A DNA stretch of 64,000 bases from Mycoplasmopsis bovigenitalium. Lineage in GTDB: Bacteria > Bacillota_I > Bacilli_A > Mycoplasmatales > Metamycoplasmataceae. The notes beneath the pieces are model-generated. The model was not told the origin of the DNA. It saw nothing but the letters and a program-made list of their open reading frames with translations, and made no database searches. A program made the translations under genes and the position numbers. The stretch is from positions 620,001 through 684,000 of the forward strand of contig NZ_LR214970.1 of the NCBI RefSeq assembly GCF_900660525.1, in the 5' to 3' direction. This document shows positions 11,613-25,500 of the stretch, in pieces; position 1 is the stretch's first letter, and the number at the start of each line of letters is the position of its first letter.

Positions 11613-12968
11613 CTAATTTCTAGTTTCAGTAAATTTACTTTTGTATTTTTTAGCATTTTCAACGAATTCAATAACTTCTTCGTCTGTTGCTAAAACAAAA
11701 TGTTTATCAGCAACTTGATGTCATTTTGGCTGGTTATTTTCATCATAGTCATGAACTGTTGTAGAATAAACTTTGCCTACAAGCGAACCTTTTTCGGCCT
11801 CTATAGAAGGAACGGCATCAAGTAAAGATTGAGTGTATGGGTGATGTGGGTTGTGAATCACTGATTTTGTTGGCCCAACTTCAAGTAAAGTTCCTTTATT
11901 TATAACAGCAATTCTGTCCGAAATATATTCAACCATTCTCAAGTTATGAGCAATAAAAATAATTGTAAGGTTGTATTTTTCTTTTAATTCCTTAAAAATA
12001 TTAATAACCTGTGCTTGAATTGAAACGTCAAGCGCACTAATTGGTTCGTCAGCTATTAAAATTTGTGGTTGTAATACAACTGCTCTACAAATTCCAAGAC
12101 GTTGTTGTTGCCCACCTGAAAATTCAAGAGGGTAACGATTTAGAACAGTTTCATCCAACCCAACTTGGTGAAGAATATCTATAATTAATTTACGTTTACA
12201 TTGTTTTTCATTTAGATGTTGTTCTTGGTCTCTAAATTTACGTCTTTCAATTATAAATGAATTGATTTCGTCAAATTTTTCTTTACGAATTTTGTCTTTT
12301 AGTTTTAATAAATTATTACCTTCAACCTCGTAAACAAAATTGTAAAGAGTTTGCTCGGTATCTCAATTTTCTCTTAAAGAATCTCAAGGATTTTTGCTTA
12401 AAACTAAATTAGGATTTATCATTTCAAGTTTCTTGTTTAACTCTAAATAGGTTTCAATATCAATATTTGTTAAATAAATATATTTAGAATTTTTAATATT
12501 GGTTAAACCTTCTCCAACAACTGTTTCAACATTTTTAAAAGGGTTTAAACTATTTGTAGGGTCTTGGAAAATCATCTGAACTTTATTTACCATGAAATTA
12601 ATAATTTCACGACCTTTTTTAGTTCATTTATTAATCTTTTCTCTATTTTTAGGAATGATAGTGTCAATAATTTTGATTTGACCAAAACTATGAGGTGTTA
12701 GACCAATTATTGCCTTACCAGCAGTGGTTTTACCTGAACCAGACTCGCCAACAAGCCCTAAAACTTCCCCTTGATAAATATTTAAGTTTAAATCCTTTAA
12801 TGCGTAAAATGTTTTTGCACCATAACCATATGTTACATCCATATTTCTAATTTGAACAATAGGTTCTTTATCTTCGCAATTTAACATTTCATCTGTTCCA
12901 GGACGAATTTTACGATAGATTTTTTTACCAAAACGAGCGTGTTCAACATAATATTTATTGTTCATCAT
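11613..12968 (-). CDS. oppF: Oligopeptide ABC transporter ATP-binding protein OppF
   Basis: This is one of two ATPases that power peptide import. It is 451 residues in code 4. It has Walker A GESGSGKTT, signature FSGGQQQRLGICRA and Walker B ILIADEPISALD. About 150 residues rich in Lys and Glu separate the Q-loop region (MIFQDPTNSLNPF) from the signature, making the protein longer than typical OppF (about 320). The usual OppF/DppF C-terminal HNPHHPYTQSLL is present. It overlaps the end of oppD by 14 bp. Confidence 0.93.
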
Positions 12969-14481
12969 GTGTCTCCTCGTCTAGTTTAATTTGTTGCTCT
13001 TTTTTAATTTGATTTACTTGCTTATTATATGAATTAATTTTTACTAAATCATTCATATATGATTGATTTTCAACAAAAATGTCTTCGCCGTAAATAGCAT
13101 TAAGTCTATTAAAATATCTTTTTCATAGATTTTGAATAATTTTAGGTGGTTCATAATATGGAGCATTTTCATCTAACAGACTTGATTTGACAATGTGTGT
13201 TGATGAAACCATATAGAAATCTGATTCTTCCTCTAAATCTTTATTCAAAGCATAATCGTTTCTTACTGCGAAAGCATCGCCACTGATATTATTTAGAGAA
13301 GAAGGCACTGAGCCACGAATAACATTAAGTCGTTCATCATTATTGTAGTCTGGCATTGAAGAAATAAGACCTCATGTATAAGGGTGTTGAGGGTGCATTA
13401 AGATTTCTTCTCTGGTACCTGATTCAATAATTTGACCAGCATACATAATGTTTATAAATTCAGAAATTGAGGCAACAACACCTAAATCGTGAGTGATAAA
13501 GGCGATTGCAATGTTAAATTTTTGTTGTAATTCACGAATAATATCAAGAACTAGCGCTTGAACTGTAGGGTCAAGCGCAGTGGTTGGCTCATCCATTACT
13601 AAAATTTTAGGTTTTAAACTAACAATTGCAGCAATAGCAATACGTTGAATCATACCACCTGAAAGCTCGTGTGGGTATAATTTCATTACATTTTCTGGAT
13701 TGTTTATTTTTGCTAATTTTAGGTATTTTATAGCTTCTTTTTTAGTTTTAACAATGCCATTAATTAGCATTCCTTCAATTATTTGATTACCAACTTTCAT
13801 TGTTGGGTCAAGAATTGACATTGGGTTTTGGAAAACTGCTGAAACAATTCGACCTCTAAGGCGCGATTTTTCTCAGTTGTATAAATTGTAATTATGAACT
13901 TCTAAACCATATAGTTTTACAGACCCAGATTCAATTATTGAGTTATTTCCAGTCAAACCATAAAGTAGCGATGTTAAAACTGATTTACCAGAACCTGATT
14001 CGCCAATAATTGCAGTAATTTTACCTTCATAAATTTTTAAACTCGGTCCACGTAAAACTAAGTTTTTTTCTTTAGGGTCAGCAGGGTTTTTGAATGTTAA
14101 ATAAATATCTTCAATTTCGGCAGCAACTTTTAAGTCTTCTCCTAAAACATGGTCAATTTGTGCAGAATCAATGTATTTTTGAATATCAATATTTGATTCT
14201 TGTTTTCTTTTTCAATTGAAAATACGTTTAATTGAGTAAAAAACGTTTTTTCAATAATCTTTAATATTTCTTCAAATTGATTTATTTTGTTCTTTGCGAA
14301 CTTCCAATAAATTTAGTGGGTGGGGTTTAGCAAGTTTTTTAATTACCTGTGGATAAAGTTTTGTGTAAGGGGCTGCATTTAAATTTTCACCAGTTTTTAG
14401 CGTTGTTTGCATTATGGTTGAGTAATGTTCTATTTTTTCTTTATATGACAATTTAGTTCAATTATTTATATTTTTATTCAT
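12955..14481 (-). CDS. oppD: Oligopeptide ABC transporter ATP-binding protein OppD
   Basis: The partner ATPase of OppF is 508 residues in code 4. A poorly conserved N-terminal part of about 130 residues precedes the ABC domain. That domain has Walker A GESGSGKSV, signature LSGGMIQRIAIA and Walker B ILVMDEPTTALDP. The HPQHPYTWGL peptide-transporter motif follows, then a long hydrophilic tail. Both ends exceed typical OppD, as is common in mycoplasmas. It lies between oppC and oppF in the same operon. Confidence 0.93.
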
Positions 14482-14488
14482 TTTATAC

Positions 14489-15547
14489 CTATCTTTGTCT
14501 CAACAATGAATCTTGAATTGTTGCAGCAACTAATTGAATTGATGTGGTTAATAGAACTAAAACTGTCGAAGGCAATAGAACATAACGAGGATATGCAGTG
14601 AAAACTTTTGAACCTTCTGAAATTAAATTACCTAGTGTTGGAATATCAATACTTAAACCAATGAATGCTAGTGAAGTTTCTGAAAGAATAACGCCAGGAA
14701 TATGGAAAACTATTTCTGTAACAAGCAAAGGAATAACAACAGGTAAATAATTTAAAAGAATTTTGTATGTTGGAGTACCCAAAATACTTGAAGCAGCAAC
14801 TCATTCGAATGATTTTGCTCTTAAAACTTGTGAACGCATTTGGTTTGCGATTCCAGTTCAAGAGGTAAAAGTAAGAGCAAATACCATAACTCAGAATGTT
14901 GGTCTTCAAACAATAGTAATAACAATAAGAATAATAATTGAAGGCACATTCGAAATTATTTTGATTATAAAGGTCATTATTTTGTCAAATAATCTAAAAT
15001 GACCCATCATAATTCCGATCAATAAGCCAACAAAAACTTGAATAATCGCTGTTACCATTGCTAAAGACAATGAATATCTAAGCCCTCATCATAATCTAGC
15101 AAATAAATCACGCCCTAGAAAATCAGTACCAAATATTGCCGATGGTGTTTCAAAGAAGTTTTGATATCTATTGTTAATATCCAATTTTTCAGGATTCTTT
15201 GTAAAAAATGGAATTATTATTGCGCTAAATACAATTGCAAGTAGTAAAACTAGTCCAAACACACCTGCAAAACTTCTTGAAAATCTGTAGAATAATTCAA
15301 CTCATTTATTTTGCTGCTTTTTAATATTATTTGATTCATAGTAATCTAATAAATTACCAATTAATTCTCATTTTTTGTAGTTTAATGGTTGTAAAAACCT
15401 GTTGGGAGCTAGGTCTTTACCAAATTCATTATTGGGTGATACACGCTTTGTTTTTGGTTTACTAAATGATTTTTTTTCATTCGATTTTTTTACTTTTTCA
15501 ATTGAAGAATCAATTGAATTGGTTTTTAAAAATTTTCAATCAAACAT
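14489..15547 (-). CDS. oppC: Oligopeptide ABC transporter permease OppC
   Basis: This is one of the two membrane subunits of the peptide importer, 352 residues in code 4. About 90 mostly hydrophilic residues precede the first helix. The dipeptide-permease motif FGTDFLGRDLFARLWWG is near 150, followed by five to six helices. The EAA-type loop (EWVAASSILGTPTYKILLNY) contacts the ATPases, and the C-terminus ends IQDSLLRQR. The order oppB-oppC-oppD is standard. Confidence 0.93.
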
Positions 15548-15556
15548 AGCATCCCC

Positions 15557-16627
15557 CTATCTTCTTCTAACCCTTGGGTCTATTGCTTTATAAAGTGCAT
15601 CACGACATGTATATGAAAGAATTGTAATTAATGAGAATAAGGTAACCATAAATAAAATAATGTTGTAGTCTTTAGAGGTAATAGCATTTAATAATAATCC
15701 ACCACTACCTGTTATAAAGAATATTTGTTCAACGAACATACTACCAATAAAACTACCAAAAATAACTACTGGGAAGAATGTTGCAATTGGGAATAATGAA
15801 GGTTTAAGTGCATGTGTTCAAACAAAACGTGATTTTGAAAGACCTTTTAAATAACAGAATTTAGCATGTTGTGAGTTTAACTCTCTGTTTAATTCGGTTC
15901 TAATGTATTTTATATAAACAATAATTGAACCTAGCGAGAGTGCAAACCCTGGTAAAACATACGTTGCAATGTCTGTTTCTACATATAAATATGGTATGTT
16001 AAGAGTTCTACCAATAAGTAATAGTCATAAAGCAAACACTAATGAAGGAATTGATGAGAATATTGAAACAATAACAGTAGCAATATGATCAGGTAATTTA
16101 TCTGGATTCATACCAACATAAACACCAACTGGTATTCCTATTAAAAGTGTTAGCATTACTGAGAAAATACCAATTAAAAATGATTTATAAAATCTAATTC
16201 AGACAAAATCGTTAATGTTTTGTCCCGGGAAAACTGAATAAGAAATCCCAAAGTCTCCGCGTAGTAGATTTTTTAAATATAATCCAAATCTTTGTACAAG
16301 CGGTAGGTCAAGGCCATATTGGGCTTCTACCGCTTGTTTTGAACTTTCATCAAGTCCAGTAGTTAAAGATGTTGAACCAGGAATAGAATTTATTAAAAAG
16401 AAGGTAATAGTTATAACTATAAATGCGATACTTAGAAATTCCGCTGCCATAATTAGGAATCTTATTAATGATTTTGCAAAAGGTGATCTAACATTGAAAA
16501 AAGATGCAATTTTTGATAATTTTGGCTTTATTTTGCCATTAAAATCAACAAATGAATCATTTTGAATGCTTTTTTTGTCGATTAGTAGCTCATGTTCAGC
16601 TACGAATTCACTTACTTTTTTATTCAT
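15557..16627 (-). CDS. oppB: Oligopeptide ABC transporter permease OppB
   Basis: This is the second membrane subunit, 356 residues in code 4. It has a cytosolic N-terminus of about 55 residues. The first helix is followed by FFLINSIPGS, the usual OppB segment. Later comes LRGDFGISYSVFPGQ, matching the LxxDLG(x)S motif of OppB/DppB. The C-terminus (CRDALYKAIDPRVRRR) contains the typical DPR ending. An AGAGG site precedes the start; oppA ends 10 bp upstream. Confidence 0.93.
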
Positions 16628-16636
16628 TTTTTTCCT

Positions 16637-19534
16637 CTATTTAATAATTGTTGGCAGGGTTGGAATTGGTGGGTTTAAAACATCATAAGCATATTGCAAT
16701 GAATATGAATATAAACTAGATGCTCCATTAACCCTTGAAATTTCTCAATAAGTATCAACTTCCATTAACGGAATAACTGGTGCAGCTTCCCTAACTATTT
16801 TTTCAAAACCAGAAATTACTGCAAAAGCAATAACTTCGGTTCATCCTTCTTGTTTTTCTTCTTCTGTGAATTGACTCGTTAAGAATCTCATATGACGTTT
16901 TGTATATTCATTGGTGTCTTCGTTGTTGTGCAATACTGACAAGTCAACAATTTTGTTTCAAACGTCAGGACTATTAGGTTTTGTTCCAAGTATTCTTAAA
17001 CGTTGTTTTAATTCATTGATTTTCTTTTCATCTTCAGGGTTTTTGATTACTAATTTATTATTTTCATCACGTGAGTAACCTAAAGAAGTAAAGAATTTAT
17101 GGTATGTTCATGATCCTGAAGGGTTGTTTCTGAAACCAGTTGTTTTTTGTTGTTCGCTAACAATACCATCAGGTTTTAGAAATACTCTAATATATGAATA
17201 AATATCACTACCAAAGGCATCAAAGTTACGATAAATTAAGTCGTATTTTCCTGTGGTTCTTCAATCTTCATATACGTTTTCTGGTAAGTTTTTAATGTCA
17301 ATTTCAATAAAGTTTCCAAATGCTTTTCGCATAAAGTCTTTTAGGGCAATACCCGCATTTTTTTGTTCCTCAGATGAGTTTGAAATCATTTTTAGCGTTA
17401 CTTTTGTAAGGTTTGGGTGTTGTTTTTTAAACTCTTCCATAAATCCACGAGCAACATCTAAGTGGAATCCTTTATCGGTTCTGTCTACTGTCTCAAATTT
17501 CATTGATTTAGCAATATGATCAATGTGTTTATAGTTTTGAATTGGTACTGGGATACCTCAATTATTTTCTTCAGCAGTTTTACGCGCTTCTTTGTAAATA
17601 TATTCATTTAGGTAATTTTTCTTGTCATTTGTGTCAGTTGGATATGAACCATATTTTGTGTACATAAAATCGTGTTCAAAACCAGCTTCAACAGCATCAC
17701 CAAAACTCGATGAAGCTTGACCAAATGCCGTTCAAGTAATAACAGGGAACGAACTTGACCAACCAACGATATTTAACATTTCATTTCTATCAATTGCGTA
17801 ATAGATTGCATTTCGTAAGTTTTGGTCATTTACAATTGAATTTGAGTTAGTTTCATTGTCTAAGTTAAACGCAAAGGCAATTGTTCCATAACCATTAGAC
17901 TTATTCATATATTTTCTATTTTGTATATTTGTTCAATATTTCCATTGTAAAGCGGGCGGAATTTTAGTAGCAGAAATATAACCGTCCTCAAACATAGCTG
18001 AATTAATGTTAGGTTCATTCGAGAAGTAGATTTTAATTTTGTTACTAAATGTTTTAGCAGCTGAATAGTATAGGTTATTTTTTGAAAGTAAAATAAAACC
18101 TTGTGGACCTAGAACTAAATCTTGAATATTGAATGGACCATTGGTTAAAAAGTGTTCTCTTTTTAGTCCGAATTCTTTAATTCCACCGATCGACTCGACA
18201 AAACGTCTATTAATTGGTGTAATTATTGAGTTTAAGTCTGTATAAGCATTATTGATATCAGTCGGTTGATAGTCGTCATATGCAACACGCAGAGTGTATT
18301 CATCCATTGCTAATACAACACTGCTAAAGTAATCTTTTGGTTGCAGATTTTTAACAAAATCATTATCAATTGTTGTTTGGTTATTTGGAAGTAAATTATT
18401 GTAAAGTTTGTTTACTTCTTCAGTGTAATTTTCTGGTGAAAATTCATCATAACGCACTGAACCCAGTTTGTATTTTAACTCTCTAGATCTTTGAATTAAT
18501 TTTTTGAATTCTTCAGAAACGGTTTGTTTTGGATCAAAATATAAATATTTTCTAATCTTTACAGGAATACGTTGTGGAACATCGCTATTTTTTCCCGATC
18601 CAATTGATTTTAAGTATTCTGGGTTAGGAAGCATAATAACAGTTGACTCAGCTTCAAAATCAAAATCTGGCGAATAAGGTATTGAAGACAAGATTGTTTT
18701 ATTGTCATAATTTCAATACATTCTCCCTGAATAAAAACCTAAATCAAGTGCAGTTTTTTTAATTTCAGCAACTTCTGCTTCGTCACCTTCGTTTTGTGAA
18801 CCTCAAGGTGTATATAATGGGTCAAAAACATCATAAACTCATTGCCCATCTTTATTTTTGATAATTGGCGGATAGGCAAAAGGATTTTTGTATGCTTTTT
18901 TGTGTTTACGAATGTATTTATTTTGCGCTTCAATCATCTCACTTGAAGATTTAAATTTTCTTTGTAACATAGTTGTTACTTTTTGAGAACCAGTTTCAAG
19001 GTCGAAAATATAGTGCATTGCATCAACATAATCGTCAGCAGTTACTGTGTCGCCATTGCTTCATTTACTTTGACCATCATTTAGAAATACATTACTTGAA
19101 AGGAATTTATTACTTGGTGTAACTATTGAATGGACTGCGTGGCGAATTGATTGGTCTGTTGAAATATTGCCGGGTGCTGAACCAAAATCGTCAAGACTAT
19201 AAAATCTTGGAGAATTTTCAGGATTTGGGTTTTTTTCTAAAAATTTATCAAGATTTCCTTCTTCATCGGTTTGATACAAGCCCATGTGAATTTTAGGCAC
19301 ATTAGCAATTCTTTTGATTGTTTCATTCGGCCCTGATTTTAATGGTGATTCAACTAGTGAAGGCAATAATTTGTTAACAGAAGGATATTTAATGTAATTT
19401 AGCGAGTTAATTGGGTCAGAAGAAAGACCTAAGTCATAATCTTTTTTGGCTTTATTTGAACAAGATGCAGCAATAAGGGGAGTGGCTAAAATTGATGTAA
19501 ATAATGATAATTTAAGATATTTTTTAAAGCTCAT
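16637..19534 (-). CDS. oppA: Oligopeptide-binding lipoprotein OppA
   Basis: This is the surface substrate-binding protein of the Opp system, 965 residues in code 4. A lipoprotein signal peptide ends in LIAASC, with C25 as the lipid-modified residue. The mature protein carries SBP family 5-like segments, such as STDQSIRHAVHSI, and a Ser/Asp-rich linker. Mycoplasma OppA proteins are much longer than other bacterial ones (about 550), and this fits that pattern. An AGGAGG site lies at the very end of the preceding giant gene, so the two are translationally linked. I saw no convincing Walker A motif like that described for M. hominis OppA. Confidence 0.85.
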
Positions 19535-19542
19535 AATTCCTC

Positions 19543-22500
19543 CTATTGTTTTGACCCGTTAAATTGAACACCAACTCTCATAACTGGTACTTTTTCGCCG
19601 TTAATTTCCTTAATGTATACTGCTGTTGGTGCTTGTGAGAATGTTTTTCCATTTTCTGAAACACTTTCAAATGAACCTAGATCTACATTAAGTGTTTTTG
19701 TTCCTTTTTCATCTGCTGCAAAGTAAATTTTGTATTCGTGATTTGGGGTCAATAATTTGTCTGCATAGTTTGACATAATTGCATAATCAGAAACTCAAGC
19801 AGTAAATCCTGTTCCCTTGTGTTCACCATTTGAATCACTGTAACTGTATTTTTCATCTTTTAAGTAGTGTCGTGATTCTGGTTTTTCTTCATTGTGAATA
19901 TGTTGTGTTTTGTAATAGAACATATTCGATGTGTAATTTTTGTTAATTTTTAGCGTTTTAATTTCTTTAGTTTCAAGATCTTCGAACACTAAATAGTTAA
20001 CTTTTTGAGCATCTTCATTATTTAAGTAACCAAATAAAGCAACCGCATCTTTTTGAGCATTTCTTCAAATATTAGATAAATTACGTTTACCGACACCTTG
20101 TGATTGAATGTAATATTGTCAGTATGCTTGAGGTCGATTTGTTACTTTATTTCCTTCTAAATCTTGAATACGAATTGTGTCGTCTTCAATTGGATTTCCG
20201 TTGTCATCGTAAAGTCTAAAGTTTAGCATATCTCTATATCAACGGTCTTTAAATCAACCATTATTGATTGACTTGAATTTGCCAAAGTAGTTTGAATTTT
20301 TGTTTTGATCATCTGAGAAAGCATCACGAGTAATAAATGATTCAGGCTTAAATTCAGTTCCTAATTTTTGTGCCCGCAATTTTGTTTCATTATTCAATCT
20401 ATTTTGTGAATTCATTACACTTTGACGTACTGAAAATCTTGAATCACCGCCAAAATTAATTTGCGCTGAGCTTCATTTTTCAGTTGCTTTGCCATCAATA
20501 ACATATTCAAGACCCGTGTTTGCTTCATTTACATTTGTTATAAATGATGGTAAGTTAGCAAATTCAGTATTGGCTGGTGAATAAGTTATTTGCAAGTTAT
20601 CACGGTTGATAACTTCGGCAAATGAGTAAGTATAATCTGAGAAGAATTCATTGAATTTACGCTCAGTTTTTGTTTTAAAGTATTGTTCAACATCGCTTGT
20701 TGGACGAGTTTTTTTAGTGAATGCCTTAACAAAAGCAAGTAATAAGTCAACCAAGCCTCATTTGTCTTGTTGGAAACTGTAATGAACTTGAGTTGAATAC
20801 ATTTGAGTTTTATTGTCAAGAATTAAATGGTCGTATAAAGTAAATTGATTTAGTTTTACACTATTTTCTTGTGCAAATTTGTCATAAGTATCAAAAAGTT
20901 CTTTAACACTTATTTCTCAATTTTTGCGATCTAATTTTGATTCATCTGCTTGGGCAACAACATCATCTGATTTGTATAGCCCATAACCTAATTCTTTATC
21001 AAATATTCAACCGTATCTATACACATTTGAAGGGTTTTGGGCAATTTTATCTTTAATTTCACCTAGTGATAAATCTTTTACAAAGAATGCAAGTTTAGAT
21101 TTAGTGAATCTTAGCATAATTTCGTTTGCTAATTGTTGTTTGTCTTTTGATTTAACAAGTGCACTTAATCTTTCTTTTTCTTTTGCACTAAAAATTGAAT
21201 TTAGAAGAGTACTTTCAAGATTTCTTGCAAATCTGTCAATATCAAATTTTGATTCAACATAATCTAGATCTCAATTAACTACACGCTTAACTGGGTCAAG
21301 TTGCGCTTTTGTTGTATCAACACTTGCAAACTTAACAAACTCATCATATGTTTTAAAAATTATTTCTGAGCCAAACAATCTTTTTTGATCTCTTGTTATA
21401 TAAAAACTATTAAATAGGGAATCTTCAACAGTTTTTACAAGCAAATTATTATTGATTTTTATACCAGTCATTTCTCAAAAAGCAGGATAATCTGCTGAAC
21501 GAGGGTTTGGACTAATTACATCACCATTTGCATTAACCATCAAGTATGTGTGTGAGTCAAGTTTGTGACCAACAATTTGTTTGGTATATGGATTGTATCA
21601 ATTTTGAATTGGCAACTGGTGCAATTGTTTTAAAGTGCTTTCTGAGAATGAATGGTATAAGAATGAATTTCTAAATGCTTCTTTGTGCATTATGTTAGGC
21701 AAGTATTGTTCAGTTGCTGACAATCATAATGATTGTTTTGCACCGGCCGTTGCAGCTGGATAGTTACCACCTTCTGCAAGGTATAATTGAGTTATAAAAT
21801 CTCTAAAGTCTGTTTTGTCTTTGCCTTTGTTTTTAAATGGATTTAAGTAGTAGTTTTCTTGTTTAATTGTTTGATATTTAGGGTCTTTTAGTTTTTCATC
21901 ATCGCTTGTCGCATCATAAACAACTTTTCCTGCATTATCATAGTATTTTGCAAATTCAGTTCCTTGATTTAACTCTGCTGTTACAACATTTCTTGATTTG
22001 ATATAGTCAAGATATGGTTTAAGCATTGTTTGATTGTAATTTTTGTCTGCATTATTAAATAATTCTGCATATGTAGGATACGAAACATATGTCTTTGAGT
22101 TAGTTGAAGTATCTGTTGTAGCAAAATCTCAGCCATTTATACTGTAGTCCTTAACAATTAAAGCACTAATTGTGTTAGCAGCTTGTCTAATTCGTTCATT
22201 TATGAACTCAACATTAACATTATTACCTTCTGAATCAATTTGGTAAAAACCACTGTTTTTATCAGTAAAATCAACATTTAAAGGAACATTAATAATTGGT
22301 GAGCCATCTTTGTTGTAAACAAGAACTTTGGTAATTTTTGTGTATTTACCCGATTCATCTTTAACGCCTTCAACAATTTTAGGTGTAATATTTTCACTAT
22401 TTTCTTCAAACTGAATAAAGTTGCCTTGTCCATCTTTAATAACATTTTTAAGCATTATTAATGAAGCTTTTTTAAATGATCAATTACCTTGTTCATCTTT

Positions 22501-25500
22501 AACCATGTATTTTACAGGGTGTTTTTCATCTGAATACTTAGTTGGGTTTAGAGTACCCGAGTTTTGGTCAAGAGTGTTCATTAGCCACAAGTCAAAAATT
22601 TCAAGTCATTTTTTGTCTTGTTCTGAATCAATGCCATTTTCTTTTCGTCTTGCTTCGGTTGCTTTTTGTAGACCTTCATATGTTTGTAAGAATCTACGTT
22701 TTGCATTTTCCATTGCTGCTTTTAAGTCTTCTTCACCAACTTTGTGACCTCAAACATCAGTAGAATTTTCAACGGTATTTTCGTTTATAACTACTTTTCC
22801 ATCAACTTTTTTAGGTTGATTGAATAATAAATATTCGCCCTCGTTGTTTTCTGAAACAACATTAGGTTGGTTTAATAACGGAGAAGAGTTTAATTCTAAG
22901 TGTGTTCTGGCTTTTAAATATAATCCAATAACTTCTCTTGAATAATAGTTATTAACATTTGGAGTTGTGCCCGGAACAAGTGCAGAACCAAATAGTGGTT
23001 TTTGAGCTTTATCACCTAAATCTTGAGCTGAATTAAGTGTCATATGGTGTCCATATTCATGGGCGGCAACGAATTTTAAAAAGTCGATTGACAAGCCTTT
23101 GTAATTTTGATTATTCATTGCGATTAATGATCATAAACCAATCCGCGAATCAGGTCTAAACCCCAGATATTTTCCGTTTTCAATTGAAAATTCAATTTCC
23201 CCGTTATCATTAATTTTTTTAACAATGTGTTCACCTTCTAATCATTCGCCAGCATAAGGAACAGAAGCAAGTAATTCATCGGTAAATCCATCGTATGCTT
23301 CGGTGAATAAACTGTATGTAGAAATTGTCTTTTGTTCACCTTTTTCATTTGTGACAATTCTTGTTCCTTCTTCTTTGATATTTGATGGCTGAATAACAGT
23401 TGTATAACCTGCAGCTGAAAGCATATCTTTAAATTGACGCAATGTATGTGGGTGTTGTTTTATGTCTAATTTAGCATCAATAGTGAATTTTGCAAGCTTT
23501 CTTGTCAATAGTTTATCAATTTCATTCTGGCTATCATTTGAATTTTGACTTAAAACAAATGATAAGTTTGTACCATGTTTCTCTAAAGAAGTTAAATAAA
23601 CCTCGAAAATATTGTTTTTTGAAAACTCAGCAAGGTTTGTGCTTGTTTCCTTATTGATAATTCCAAGTGAAGTCAGTTTGTCAATAAGTTCAATTTTGCT
23701 TTTTGCTGTAATTAATGATGTGTTTGCTAAATCAATTGGTTTTGCATTGATATTGGCAAATGCCATTGATTTAATTGCTTGATATTTCGCGATATTTTGT
23801 GCATGTTTTATTGCATTTTCAAATGATGAATTAAATTCATTGTCAATTGAAATGAATTTATCTGAACTATTATTTACAATATTTGTTTGCTTAATTACTT
23901 CATTTTTCAATGAATTTAATCCGGTTTCAAAACGTTTAGAATTTTCAAAATAGTGGTCTAGTGCAGCATTATATGTAGCAATATTTGAAGCATGTTTTTT
24001 TTGCAAATCTTCGCTTAAAATACTTGGACGATATTTTAATACAGGAACATCATCTCTATTAAATGCATCTTTAAGCTCTGTAATTTTTCTAATATTGTCT
24101 AAATCTTGATTAAATTCATTGTTAGTTTTAGCAATTTCAGCATAATATTTAGAATTATTTATTGCAAAATCGTATTCTTTTTGCAATAAATCTTTTGTAG
24201 ATTGATCACTCGCAGAATCAATTTGTGCTTTAATTTGCTCTGCTTTTTGTTTATATGAATTAGAGTAATCTTCATTAAATTTATTGATTTTTTCAATGTA
24301 AATTAACAATGGATTGAATAATGTACCAATAAATTTAAGGTCTTGGTTATCAGTTTTACCATTAGTATCAACTTCTCTATAAATCGGGTTTTTAATGACA
24401 TTAAAGTAACTTGTTGCGTACTCTGACATAAATTCAATTGGGTATTTTTCAATCAAATCTTTAACAAATTTTATTGAGTCAGCAAACTTAGATGCTAATT
24501 CACTTAATTGATCTTTATTTAAAAGATTTGATTGTTTGAATTCAACAACCCGACGAGATGAAAGTTCAAATATCGCTTGTAAGTCGCTTGTGTATTTTGT
24601 GTCTGTAATATCTGAAGATTGAATATTATTAATTAATTCAGACATTTTTTTATTGAATAATTGGTCTTTTTGTTTTAAATATTCTGCGATCTCAGAGTTT
24701 AGTGAATCATTGTACTCATTTGAAATTGCTTGTGATATTTTCAACATATTTTCAATGATTTTGGCAACTCTATACTTAAATTCATTGAATTCTTTTTGGG
24801 AAATTTCGAATATTTTTTCAATATTATCCATCACTTTTGTAAATGATGCTTCATTAGATTTTAGATGATCATTGTTTTTAATTAGACTAAGAATTTGTTC
24901 TCTATAAATGTATTTTTTATCCTCTGTCTGAGCGCTTGCAAAAGCTTTTAAAGTACCACTTTTGACTAATACATTGGCATTTATTTTGTGTTTTTCAACA
25001 ACCTTATCTAACTCTTTTAATAATACTTGATATTCTAAACGTAATTTCTGAATGTTTGAATTTGATAGTTTATTGCCTATTCTATCGTGCAATGACTTAA
25101 TATTTGCATCATTAACAAATGAGGAATTTAAATTGTTGAATTTTTCTTCAACTTTTTTAGATTCTGCCTCTAATTCTGCTTTTTGAGCTGTGCTTGAGCT
25201 CATTTGATTGATATAAGCAAAAAATTTGTTTGGTTTTACTTTATCGTCAACATTTGAGCGAATAAATCCATCTAGATTTGCATATTCTCTTCAATTGATT
25301 TGAGTTTTAAGCGACAGACTAGCTAATTCATCAAGTGCAATAAGTTGTGTTGGTAAATATGCAACATCAAAGCCATATAAATTAAACTCGCTTTTTTGTA
25401 GATTTAATTTAGCAAATGTTTCTCCAGATAAATGACGGTTATATAAACTGTAGTAAGATCTTTGAATATCAACAAAGTTTCTAACTTCTCTTATATATTT

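Noticed and set aside
16637-19534. ATPase motif in OppA, as described for M. hominis
   Set aside because: No Walker A sequence was found, although weak variants cannot be excluded by eye.
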